Of a stretch of 64,000 nt of DNA, positions 1-34,720 are shown piece after piece; position 1 is the first letter of the stretch, and every line of letters starts with the position of its first letter. The notes below the pieces were generated by a model. That model did no database searches. It saw only the letters and a list, made by a program, of their open reading frames with translations, and was not told where the DNA came from. The translations under genes were made by a program, and so were the position numbers. Source of the DNA: Patiria pectinifera (taxonomy: Eukaryota > Echinodermata > Asteroidea > Valvatida > Asterinidae); NCBI GenBank assembly GCA_029964075.1, contig CM057129.1, forward strand, positions 16,111,430-16,175,429, given 5' to 3'.

Positions 1-1341
1 CGGGGTTTGAATCCCAATGAAGTAAGGAGAGGGTGAGAGTAGAGGAGGGAAAGTGGAGGGAATCACCATAAAGGATGCAACTTTTTGGCGCTTGAAAATT
101 AATTGAAAAAAGTGGTGGCCCAGCACAGAAATTTTCCCCCTAATTTTTCCAGTTGATGTAGGCCTAATCATGTCGTGATAATCATGCATTCGTGATTATC
201 ACAGACAATGACAGATGAGCTGGCACTACATGCATCTCCAACTTCATACGTAATGATGGAGTAAATATGACATAAAACAAACAGACCTCATTAGATGTCA
301 TCATGTACACAGATTGACAGATTTTTTTCCCCTGAACCTCAATGGATATGGCGCATGCATCATGATGATGGAGCATTGGAGGTTAGAATTTGTTAATCTT
401 GTCTCATTTGCACATGCACTGATGCTGACTGCTGATCCGCCCACAAGTTGCATGACATGACTATCGACCGGCAGGTAAGGTGTGAAAACCATAAAAAAAC
501 TAACGACAAAAAATGCAACTTTAACCTCACTATATTCAATCATCGGCACAATTTGTATCATGATATATTATCAGTTTCGTGAACCCAAGACTAGAGCAAG
601 ACTACATGTTTACCTCAAGTCAGACCTGCACTTCAAGTCCGGTGAATCGGTGTGTTATGCTGTCAATAGTGTCACTGGTTCCAGTGGATTTCAACAGCGG
701 TGACCGGTGATGCGTGCGCATGAAGCAACATTGGATAGCAAAGTACCAGTGTAATTTTGGGTAAAAGGGGAACGCCTAAAATACAAATTTAATAATGTTC
801 TTCTTAAAAGCTCGCCAATTTTATATTTCAAGTACAGTTGTACATAATTAAAAAAATAAACATGTACGTGTATTGTATTTTTTTCTTGATTGATTGCGTT
901 GAAAATCATGAAGATAACTGTTACGAATGTTCGAATTAAGTGCAAAGCAAATTGCAAAGAAACATTGGTCAGTGGCATGGTTAACCATGGTCAACCATGG
1001 GTCAACCATCACCAGCTAGTGTGAAAAAAAAACCCAATGAAAATACAACTTTTGTATACTTGTGACAGAAGTGATCAAAAACATGTTACCTCCACACGAA
1101 AAGTGAGACATTTTCCAGCTGTTGCTGTATTCGCGAATTTCACCTTTTTTAGCTTTCATGCGAATTGTGTTGTACAGTTGACATGATGTACAGACACCGG
1201 ACAGCACCGGATTTGTTCGGTAGTTTCCGTATGCAAATAACACGTGGTTTTGCCGTCCATAACTTTGTGCATGTGCAAGCGCGCACGCGCACGCAGCCGG
1301 TGACGCCATATTTGTCTCTCGTGTCGAGTGAGGAATACATC
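1..1341 (+). promoter_or_regulatory. Upstream region and probable promoter/5' UTR of ZFR
   Basis: No convincing coding exon is visible before the ZFR start codon. Most of the stretch is AT-rich and unremarkable. The last 150 bases change character: an alternating purine-pyrimidine CG-containing run (about 1268-1296) and a TGACGCC motif lie just before the ATG, as expected of a CpG-containing, TATA-less promoter of a broadly expressed gene. The transcription start cannot be placed from sequence alone. A short near-repeat of GGTTAACCATGG/GGTCAACCATGG lies at about 978-1012. A GTGGTGGCCCAG string at about 112-123 matches the end of a small transposon found at 2304-2450. Confidence 0.4.
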
Positions 1342-24891
<23,550 letters not shown>

Positions 24892-26900
24892 ACATCTCCC
24901 TCCGTGCTGATTTGACATTTTTGTTCTGAACACGTTATACTGGGCACACTTCTTTCTTTTTTTGGCCTGGGCTCAAAGTCATGAGGCTATGGTGCAGAAA
25001 ATATTGAAAATATTGTTAGCGGAAAAAACAAGCAGTATATACATTGCATGGCAGCTTGGCCCGTAACCAGTTTGTTCTAAGCAAATATTTCTGTGGTTAG
25101 CAAGTTTCAGCATTAAGCAGCTCGTCAGTTCCACACTGCATGTTCTGGCCGTGCGCATTGATCGCACAAGTACATACTTTTGTGCACTGATATTGAGCAC
25201 AAGTTGCGGCTGCGATTGGTCAGGACATCATGGGGCGGTGCTAAATGCATTGGTGTACCGGCTCCTGGTCCAGAAACCTAAACAATGGGTTGAACAGTAT
25301 AACTATGTGCATGTTTAAATGGCTTCAATAATCCCGACTTCAGGCGTTTTGAATTTTTGTAGAGTGCACTATGCAATGCTGTTGACCCGTGAACCTTGAC
25401 CTTTGACCTTGCATTCCTTGATGGTTAAGAAATAAAAATTTGCACTCTTAGCATTTCCGCATTGATGTAAACTAATGCGTTTGAATGGTATACATGGAAA
25501 TGATGTGAAAGCAATGCCGTTGTATTTTGTCGTTTGCATTCAGCGCACGATTTGCATACTTGTGTGTTTTTTGGTGTGAACCTGTAGCGTTCATTTGGTA
25601 TGTAAAAAAACTTTAAATCGGGAGAGAAAGTGATATTGTTTTGGAAAATAAATGAATCATTTTTTTTTAGGGGAAAGGTTCTTTGCATTAGTGTTGTATT
25701 GTTTGCAGAATTTGAAATAAATTTTGTGTATTTTGGTCGATAAAAAGGCCTTTTGAAATTACAGTCAAGCTGAATTAATGGAGCAAAATGTGGTCCTCAA
25801 AAAGTGGGAAGATTCTAGAAACATATGTAAACTACAAGCCTGCAGTAAAAGAAAACTAAACGGAACGCTGACATTGGAAACTAAACTACTTGTCGCCAGT
25901 ATTAAAAAAATAAAAAAATTGTGAGTAACTGCATTGTATTATAAGCCAGCAACTGTTAGATACACACTGTATATATTCTGATTTATCTGTTTTGTAGAAT
26001 TAGTTTTAATGGAAAATTTCCCACGCACAAGTGCTTTAGAATTACACGGGAGGTTTGTCAAAAAATGGTCAATTGTAAAAGTTTTTGTACTTGTAGTTAT
26101 TTAGTTTTGTTTTAGTGGAAGTTGTTCACTAGTTTCTGACGCTGTTTTATTCTTTGCAACAGGATTTTCTTCCATTTTAAAGGCGTAAGTGGTTTTGAGA
26201 AAAGCGATTTAGTCGAAACCCCACCAGGCGTAATATTGATCTTGTGTAAAAAATTACAACCCAAAATTACAACCCTAATATGGAAACAAGTTTGTCGAAG
26301 TTGGAGCACGTTGTGATCGTACGGTATTATTAATGATTATTCAGAATGTTATGTACTTTTAGATTCTTGCAGCTGATCTTTTCAATCATTGTTACCCAAG
26401 ATAGTTTTATCTCTAAAATTCCTTTGCCTCCATGTGAAAAAAATAGCCTGCTCTTAATATGTACTGGATATAGTTAAATTAGTCTTTTTTCCCATTGATT
26501 AGGCAAAACATTTTTTTAAATTTTGTCCCAAGTTTAGACGTAAAAAATCAAACTAAAACAGTTGTTTAATCGCTTGACGTTGAATTTTTGTCATTTTACC
26601 TTGTATTGTAAAGCAGTATGTTTTATTTAACGTCTATAACATCTTCTGGTGAGCAACAATACATCAGTGATACAAATGGTTTTCTTTCTGTTCTTGAAAA
26701 AAAGTGTACTGCGTAAAAGCTGGGTGAATAAAATAGTTGGAAGCAGAATGTTTGTCTTTTTTTCTCAATATTTTGTGTCTAGTCTTGTCACAGATTTACA
26801 GGACTTGATTTGTTTTCACATTTGAAAGCTGCTAACTTTTTTTCCAGGATTTTCTTCGAGATGAAAGAAGTATTTTGATAAGGATGTGTAGTACATGTAT
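24892..26900 (+). other. Probable ZFR 3' UTR with several candidate poly(A) signals
   Basis: AATAAA occurs at 25431-25436, 25647-25652, 25716-25721 and 26727-26732. The stretch is AT-rich, lacks MITEs (unlike its flanks) and contains no supported ORF, all consistent with a long 3' UTR using alternative ends. Which signal is used cannot be told from sequence. Confidence 0.5.
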
Positions 26901-27419
26901 TAAATAAATTTTGGCCGATCTAATTTCCCGAAAAGTCAAACTCTTATTCTCGATTGATAGTGTGATTTAGGGGTCGTGAACTTCACACATTGCAAGGATT
27001 CCAGCATTAATTGTAAATTTTGTAATTTTGGCTTTCGTCGAAGGAAGTTTTTTGCACAGGCCTGTAATGGGAAACTCATGAAAATACAGATGGCATCTAA
27101 GTGAAACAAAAGACCTCAATACCCTCTCAGGCACGATGCAACTTGAATTTTCCTCGGAGTCGATCAGATTTTATCGTTTTTCACTTTACAAGTATGCCAT
27201 TACAAATGGCTAAAAACTGTAGGCCTATAAAGTATGTATAGCTTGGAATTTCCTCTGTTTGTTCCTTCCCAGTGATGGCTTTCTTCGGGTTTGGCCTTAT
27301 TCCTCCATGGTTGGAACATAAAGCAAGAAACGGGGAACTTTTAATCACATCCGAAGAAAGGTTCAAGATCCTTTTTTACCCACTTAAGATTTAATAGCGC
27401 CCTCATCAGGCTACATACA

Positions 27420-27762
27420 CGCGTCCACCGGGTCAAGATTGTGTCGCTGGCCGGCCGACGATCGAATTATTTGTGAACGCTGAGACAGTTTTCGTGTCAA
27501 ATTTTCATCTGTGGGCGCGGCACAGTGGAATTCTGTACGTGCAGCCTGCTCATTCTCTAAACTCGAATGTTGTAATAGCGATCTCCTTGTATATATTGAT
27601 ACTGATTAGTAGAAGATATCAACTAGGGATTGTTGATTGACGTTTTTGGATCAGATGTCAATCAATTTTGATTGTGTACACCGCGCCCACGTGTGCAGCA
27701 TATTCAACGGCTGTCTGGCGGCTCGTCGGCGGCGGCAGGGTGATCTTGTGCGTGTTGTGAAT
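27420..27762 (+). promoter_or_regulatory. CpG-containing candidate promoter/first exon, perhaps of MYORG
   Basis: A local rise in CpG (GGCCGGCCGACGATCG at 27450-27465, GGCGGCTCGTCGGCGGCGGC near 27717-27736) in an otherwise AT-rich spacer is followed by a donor-like GTAAGC at 27763. No ORF with family support is present. The nearest downstream + strand gene is MYORG, which appears to have a 5' UTR exon at 52697, so a remote first exon here is possible but unproven. Confidence 0.25.
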
Positions 27763-28375
27763 GTAAGCATACATTGTAAAAAGGTATACATTTTTTTGTA
27801 TTGCGTTGAAGAACATACAGGGGAAGCGTGTTTGAAAATATACATCTGCTTTAGGTGGTTTTTTTTTACCAAACCTCGTGACGGTGATGATGACCTTGTT
27901 TACATATGCAAATGTTGGCACATTTATTTATCATTTTATATTATAAATTAACATGATAAAAGGGGTATGACCATGACGGCCTGAACTAAATCCCTGAAAA
28001 GCCTTTTTTGGGGGGGGGGATTGTTTACTTAATTTTAAAGGTACTCAAAGGAAATTTACTAACCTATATTTTTGTCTAACCATTCCCGAGAAATGACAAC
28101 AAAACCCGATTGTTTACATCGGACGTGGTGGACGTTTTGTGGCATTACGCATAAACATTTTAAGCTGCACACACACATGACACATTCGTATACGTTGTGT
28201 GTGTGTGTGTCACATATTACACACAGTACCAATACATGTTGTTTCTTACACGTCCATATCATGTCTGTAGCTTGAGTAACTCCAGCTGACATGCTCATAT
28301 TCATTCACATCTGAGCATGTCATCTACTCAAGCTACCATGTCTGCAGAATGTGAACCACTGTGTGCAGCATATAA

Positions 28376-29036
28376 TGGCCCTGAAGGGACATAACCAGTC
28401 ATGACATTTTTTGACAGCTAGTCATGAATATTTTCACGATGTCGTGAATATTTTTGCGACGTCGTGAATTAATTCACGACTGGTCCTGAATATTTTTGCG
28501 ACGTTGTGAATATTTTTGACGACCGGTCGTGACGTGAATAAACTCATGACTTGTCGCGAATTTTGTCGCGAATATTTTTTTCAGTAGCTTGGAGAGTACT
28601 TAACCAAACGGGCAATAGAGGGCATTATTACATAATGGTAGTCGTTGCATAGCATGCTCCATCATACGTTGTGTCAAAAACTTCAATGGACATGATGGAG
28701 GGGAATTCAGATTGCAAATCATCCCATTATGCACACTGTAGAAAAATTCAAGTTACTGGAAAAATATTTACAACAAAAATATTCACTACTGGTCACGAAT
28801 AAATTCACGACTAGTCGTGAATTAGTTGCGAATTTATTTCACGACTAGTCATGAATATTTTTCAGGTCGTCCTGAATTTGTTTCGTGACTAGTTGTGAAA
28901 AATGTTCACAACGTCGCAAAAATATTCACAACGTCGCGAAATATTCATGGTGTCGCGAAAATATTCACGACTAGTTGTGAATAAATTCACGACGTTGCAA
29001 AAAATATTCACGAACGGTTATGTCCCTTCAGGGCCA
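28376..29036. mobile_element. MITE with perfect 20-bp ends and reiterated TCGTGAAT interior
   Basis: GGCCCTGAAGGGACATAACC at 28377-28396 and its exact reverse complement at 29016-29035. The interior is built from degenerate units of the type TCGTGAATATTTTTGCGACG in both orientations, forward on the left and inverted on the right, flanking a short unique centre (about 28580-28740). A related partial copy lies at 51505-51651. I could not define a target duplication. Confidence 0.8.
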
Positions 29037-32000
29037 CCATAGTAGCAGGATTCACAAAGCTCTAGCAGACTAGCACTGATTAACAGCTCGATTTTTGAGA
29101 GTAAAACGTTTGACCCTCAAACTTTGTTCTCACATGGTTCTTGCAAAGATAACAAAAAAACGCCCAGTTTTCAAATGATGGTTGTGTGGACATTTACAAC
29201 TGTATATACATCGTACTTTTAAATGCTCTTTCAAATTGATATCATTTCATTTAAAATGTCTTTTGTAGCCCAATTGGGCACATTTCAGTCCATTATGTCC
29301 TTTAATTAAAGGTTTGAGTGATATTTTTAGTCTCGGCAGTGAGCCAGAAATTTGATTCTTAAACTGATGCATGTGAGCATGTCTACGGAAGATTCAATTT
29401 TTTTTCCCTTTTAGAAAAACAATCCGAGTGGCCTTCTATGCATGCAAATCCCAGGGGTCTTCCTGGAAATTTTAAGAAATATTTTTTTGTGCTGAAGTGT
29501 TTGTTAAGTTGAAGTTTATGTTTGTGTGAGGTAAATGTGCCACCTTTTTAATTTCGAAGTGTTTATAATAAAAACCGTGAACAGGTCCAACATCGTACGT
29601 GCCAGCATTTCCTCTGCGCATGCACAATTAAATTATACAAGTAGACCTACATGTATGCATTTTAGGCAAAAAAATATAAAAAAAATTTGTGGGACTTTTT
29701 TTTTCTTTATTGTTTTAAATCGAATCCAACATTAAATTACCACATATTTTATCTTTTTTTCTGATTCGTGGCTCTTGAGGAATTTTTTTAAGGGAAGTGA
29801 AGTCCAAACTTTTCTATAGGTCTGATTCCCATCGACAATAAGCGAGGAACCAGATGAAGATTTGTCACGGTGAAAAATGTTCGAGTCCCAAACACATCCA
29901 CTGCGCATGTTCAGTGCAGTGCCATACATGTATCTTTGTCATTTTCTTCAAATTCTGCAAATGTCAGATAATGAAATAATTTCACAGGTTGTAGACAGAT
30001 CTACATATTTTTGTATTTTGTAGCAGGTTAAGATGACCCGTTTGTTTGAAATATGCAAAAATGTTGACAAAGGCTTTGTAATTATTTCACTTCAGACAGC
30101 ACTTTTCCTATCTGTCCTTAGGAGTTGTGACTTCTCAGAGGCCTACGAATAGAGCTTAGAACTTCAGCCAGGAGCCGACAACACTGGAATTAATCAACGC
30201 CAGTATACAGCAGGAATAGAAATTTCCTGTTCTTGAAATTAAAATGACATTAAGAGCCAACCACAGGAAATTGCTGTTTGTCTGAGGTACAAGTAAGGCT
30301 GCCCCTTGCCATGCCTTGCGGGTGTGCAGTGGTATTATTTTTGTTAAACCTCCCTGTGGCATTACAACAGCTTGACGTTACAGATTTCTGTCAAAGTCGA
30401 GCCCTCTCAAAAATGAAACTCTTGAGCCCAGTTCGGAACCAAAAAATATGCCAGAAGCAAAGAGCATCTTTCTTTAGTCTGCTGAAATCGTCTCTCTTTA
30501 GTCTGCTGAAAGCGTCTAGTGTGCTTAAAGTCTATTACAACCCCTCCATAATTCTCTCGCTTCTGGCGAGTGGCATTCAGATGTATCTTGGCGCCCGCAG
30601 TCTGTGTGAATTTTAACGATTCCCCAAGCGCACTTTCTTTTTTTAATCTGAAAAAAAATCAATCAGGGGTGCCGCAGAAGTGTGAAGAGGCTCGCTGTTG
30701 CCCCCGTCTTTTGAAGACGGCTGGCGGACAGATTTTTTTCTTTTTTCTTGCAGCCTCGCTTGATTTGCATAATGGTAAAGATGAGCCTAGGACATTGCTG
30801 TTTGGAGAATGAGTGCTGTGAATACATTTTTATTTTGGATAAGAATAAAAATCACTTCTGATTTAAATTAAAGGCACTAGAATATTAGTAATTACCCAGA
30901 AACAGACCCGCCGATTTCATGAGGAAAACCTCGCTCAAAGTGGAGATACTGTAGGGATGGTACCAAATACCCTGTGAAATTATTCCAGCTGAAATGGTAA
31001 TCCCAGACCATTTCAGAATGTTAAAAGGCGATAAGTTGGGTCCAAGTTACATGTAATCAGACTACTGAAATGGTATCATTTCGAAGAATATCATTGAATA
31101 TGGATTAAAGAAGTGTGCTTGTGGGCTAATTATTTTTATTTTTTTTTAATGTGCATTAACCACAAAATCCAGTTACATTGTACGAGACCCCAAAAATTGT
31201 TCAGTTTTTTCTTTCATGTTTTTTGATCAAAATGTATACAAAACACTGAGCTAAAACTTCCACACCCTACATATCATGTACGTAATATTTTGAACTTTTT
31301 GTTGCTACAAGCCATAAAAAAATGCACAGAAAGCAACAGGACCTTTTGTACCTTTGAGAAAAATTTAAGAACTTCAAATTCTGCCCAGTATTGTTTTGTT
31401 TGAAAAAAAACCTACAAAATACATTGACTGTCATTGCTAACTTTGTTGAGGTTTGAATCAGCGTTGAAAATAACTTTTGTAGCAGCATGATCACATTCAA
31501 AATATTGCCCATTATACAATGTACACATGTGTAAATGTTGAACGAGCTTTGTTTAAGTGTTTGTGTTAAGTTGTTCCTGTAATTTTATATGTATGTCTAT
31601 CTAAGCAATGGACAATGTATTGTTCCTGTTGGACAAAAGAATGAAAAAAATAATGATTCAAAAAATAGATGTGATCAGTAAAATACATCAGTAACATACA
31701 TGTACCGGTACATATGTACATGTATCATGTACTTCACATATGTGATCAATCACTTTCGGGGCATGGAATTAAACGGCTGCAGCCAGAATGTCTCCTGCCA
31801 GATTGGAAACCCTAGCATGGCAAATAATAAATTACAGATGTAGAACATTGCATTATGAGTACTATAAAACAGAGTATTAACAATTAATATCTACAGGGGG
31901 TACGTGAGGGGGATGTTTCCTTATCTTGTTGTCATGTAGTGTAGTTTTGCCATCTGTATTCTGTTGTTTTCTCTATGTTAACTTTCTTCTGTTATTAAAT

Positions 32001-33196
32001 GTGCATTCTCCTCTTTTTCCTCTTTTGTCTACAAAGTACAAGGGCGTCAAGGACGGGGGAGGGGGGACAGGGGGGTCCCCCTCACTTTTTAAAGTGGGGG
32101 ATAAATCGTTTGTCCCCTCCCCCTCTTTTGTTGGCCCCGAATAAAAATTGTAGCCTACATATGATTCTTTAGCTCAGAATAGCTGATTCAGTGACTCCAA
32201 ACTCGAAAATAAGGTTTAAATGATGATCATTTGCTAAAAAAATTGGTTAAAGTGGTCAGAAATCGCCTCAGGTCGCACCACAAAGCATCTAGAACCAAAC
32301 ATTTTCCATGGCCCCTTTCACGCTTCGCACTCGCATTAGTTCTGATCCAGGTACCGTACATGTATGTCTCCCCCACACACACTTTTGACAAGCGATTGAT
32401 GCCCATGTTTGTCTAGCTTGTAATTGTAGACTTTCTACATTTTTCTTGACAATTTGCTGCTGGTACCGGTATAATACTGTTTTACATTTGCCCTTTTACT
32501 TCTTTTGTGCGTGTACAGTATCTGACTTCTTTATTTTTTTTGGGGGGGGGGGTTGAAGAGATCGAGTGAAGAGTATTGATGAGAAAGTCATGCAGTTCAG
32601 GAAAACAAGGATATTTTTTCTCAGCTGAAAAGCCCAAGGGAATACGAAGCGATAATGTGACATTTTTCAATCAGGTTTAAGGTGTCGCTCAACAAATTGA
32701 ACATTCGCATCTTGTGGTCAGAGTGGGTATGGGAGAGGAACGTCTTCAGAGAATTTTTTGGGGTAGGGCGCGAAATGTAATTAAAATGCAAATAAAAGAA
32801 TAAGACCATTCTAAAGGCATTGTGTTTGGTTTACCGGGAATAAAAAAAAAGAGATAATTGATGGCGTTTCAGGTTACAAGTTAATGTGTTTTCCTGGCAT
32901 TGTCTCTTGGGACTACATATACGGTATACTCTCAAATATACGTGTAATATTGTGGAAAATTCTACAAATAAGCTCTTGGAACCAGTTGATGGAGATTTAT
33001 GGATCGACTATCTTATGTGAAAAATATCCTTGGATTGTAAACTTTTAAATTTTGTTTTCAGCAATTGTTTGATCGGTTTGAATTACAAAGAAATATGTGA
33101 AAGTTTGAAGCTAATTTACATTTTCTCTTCGTTGTTTTCTGTTTTGTTTGAAGCTGGAGATTTGAAAACAAAACATAAGACAAAGGTTTTGTTTAG
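29037..33196. other. Intergenic or intronic AT-rich stretch without recognised gene
   Basis: No ORF has family support. Minor features: a 24-bp near-duplicate TCTTTAGTCTGCTGAAA unit at about 30473-30514, a palindromic ACATGTACCGGTACATATGTACATGTA-type run at about 31697-31725, and a G/C-homopolymer patch at 32050-32120. It may be part of a long MYORG first intron. Confidence 0.4.
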
Positions 33197-33704
33197 TTAA
33201 AGGGAATATACAACATTTGCAAACCAAGTTTTTACGAAATACCTTTCTAGGATGTTGGTAAATGACAGTCTAAAGCATCCTGTAAAATTATGGCACCTGG
33301 TGTGAAGTCATTTTCAAGAAAATTGTATTTTTGTATACATTTCCAACGGTGGTCGGCCAACCACCGTTGGAAAAACCTAACTATTTTTCAACTACTGCTC
33401 CAACTTTACACTTTTTTCATTCCAAATTTTGTTTGCTATTGGTTACATGTTCATGAACGGGTGCAGACTGGTTCCCTTAGTTACCTTACAATTTTCCGGC
33501 ATTTATAAATTGATCCATTTTATCTTTAGTGGAGTCAAGGAACCAGACTACTTGAACATTTTTGTTTTTCTTGGTTTTTCCAGCATTTTCGAACACAAAA
33601 CTTGAAACATGTCAGTGTAACAATATTTGATCTATTATACTAACCCCTCAAATAGTTCATTTCTGAAAATTACAGCAAAAGCCAATGATGTACATTCCCT
33701 TTAA
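33197..33704 (+). mobile_element. TTAA-flanked MITE family P, copy 1 (508 bp)
   Basis: TTAA at both borders and inverted ends AGGGAATATACAACATTTGC / GCCAATGATGTACATTCCCT. Two internal palindromes: a hairpin at 33341-33372 and a longer stem formed by GACTGGTTCCCTTAG (about 33467) and GTCAAGGAACCAGAC (about 33534). TTAA duplication points to piggyBac-type mobilisation (inference). Related copies are at 37233-37777 (inverted) and 49230-49751. Confidence 0.85.
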
Positions 33705-33852
33705 GATATTGAAATAGAACATATTTGACAAAAAAATGGAATGAACAACATTTTGACAACAGAGATCTACATGCAGTTCTAGCAAGATCATTACTGAACT
33801 GGCACTTCAATCACAAGACTCGGTGATATCATGGAGAATTAAACAAAACAAA

Positions 33853-34218
33853 GCCCAAATGGCAGGACCAATTTTTGAATGACGTTTTGCCTGTCGCATG
33901 CACTTTCAAAATCTAGGATATGAAAGCCCAGTCATTAAGCTTTCTTTTAGTACAAGAATCATTCAAATCACTCATGTACTTTTCAAGCTATGGAATTTTG
34001 AACACAAACACCATTTTAAAGTTCTGTCCACGGATTACAGAAAAAGTAAATGTTCTTTCAGCAAGACGAAAACAATTCTATATATATTGTTTTTGTTTTG
34101 CTGAATGAACAGTTACCTTGTACTGAAAGAAAGCTCATTGATTGGGCTTTCATATCCCAGATTTTGAAAGTGCTACAGGCAAAACTTCATTCAAAAATTA
34201 GTGCTGCCATTTGGTGTT
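33853..34218. mobile_element. Foldback MITE with about 100-bp inverted repeats
   Basis: Arms at about 33853-33955 and 34118-34218 match over about 95 bases, including CACTTTCAAAATCT(A/G)GGATATGAAAGCCCA and TTTTTGAATGA(C/A)GTTTTGCCTGT. The central 160 bases are unique. No coding capacity. Confidence 0.8.
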
Positions 34219-34639
34219 TTTTTTTTACTCAACTCTGTAATATGAAGAGTGCAGGAATAGGGATACTTATTTTTCTGAAGAAGAGTGGGAAACATTTGGG
34301 AGGTTTGACAATTTTTTTTAGTTATCAAGTAAACCACCAGAACATGAACCTTATAAGTACTGATTGTGTGAAACAAACCAGTTTTGTATAATATAATAAC
34401 TTAATAATAATATTAATAATAATGTGTAATTTATGTTGTGCAGGTATCCTCCTTTTTTGGTGCTCAAGGCACTACATCATTATTACCCTACTCATTTGGC
34501 CAATGAAACATTCCAAATACCATCTCAGCTCCCTGGGGAGCTAGTTAAAGCTGGACGCTAGCTGCCATTTCAGCGCAAAACAGCTAAAATCAATCACAAT
34601 AAAGATCTCTGCCCTCACAATTTACTCCTGGGTGGGGAG

Positions 34640-34720
34640 AAGCAATGAGTGACAAAGTGCCTTGCCCAAGGGCAAATGCATAACCCCAGGCTTGACTCGA
34701 ACCCACAACCTGCAGAATTA
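34640..34720 (-). mobile_element. Possible tRNA-derived SINE fragment
   Basis: On the - strand GTTGTGGGTTCGAGTCAAGC contains a B-box-like GGTTCGAGTC (34694-34703), followed by TGCCCTTGGGCAAGGCACTT and a further 200 bases of AT-rich tail toward 34420. The A box is poor. The pattern resembles SINE bodies rather than a tRNA gene. Confidence 0.4.
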
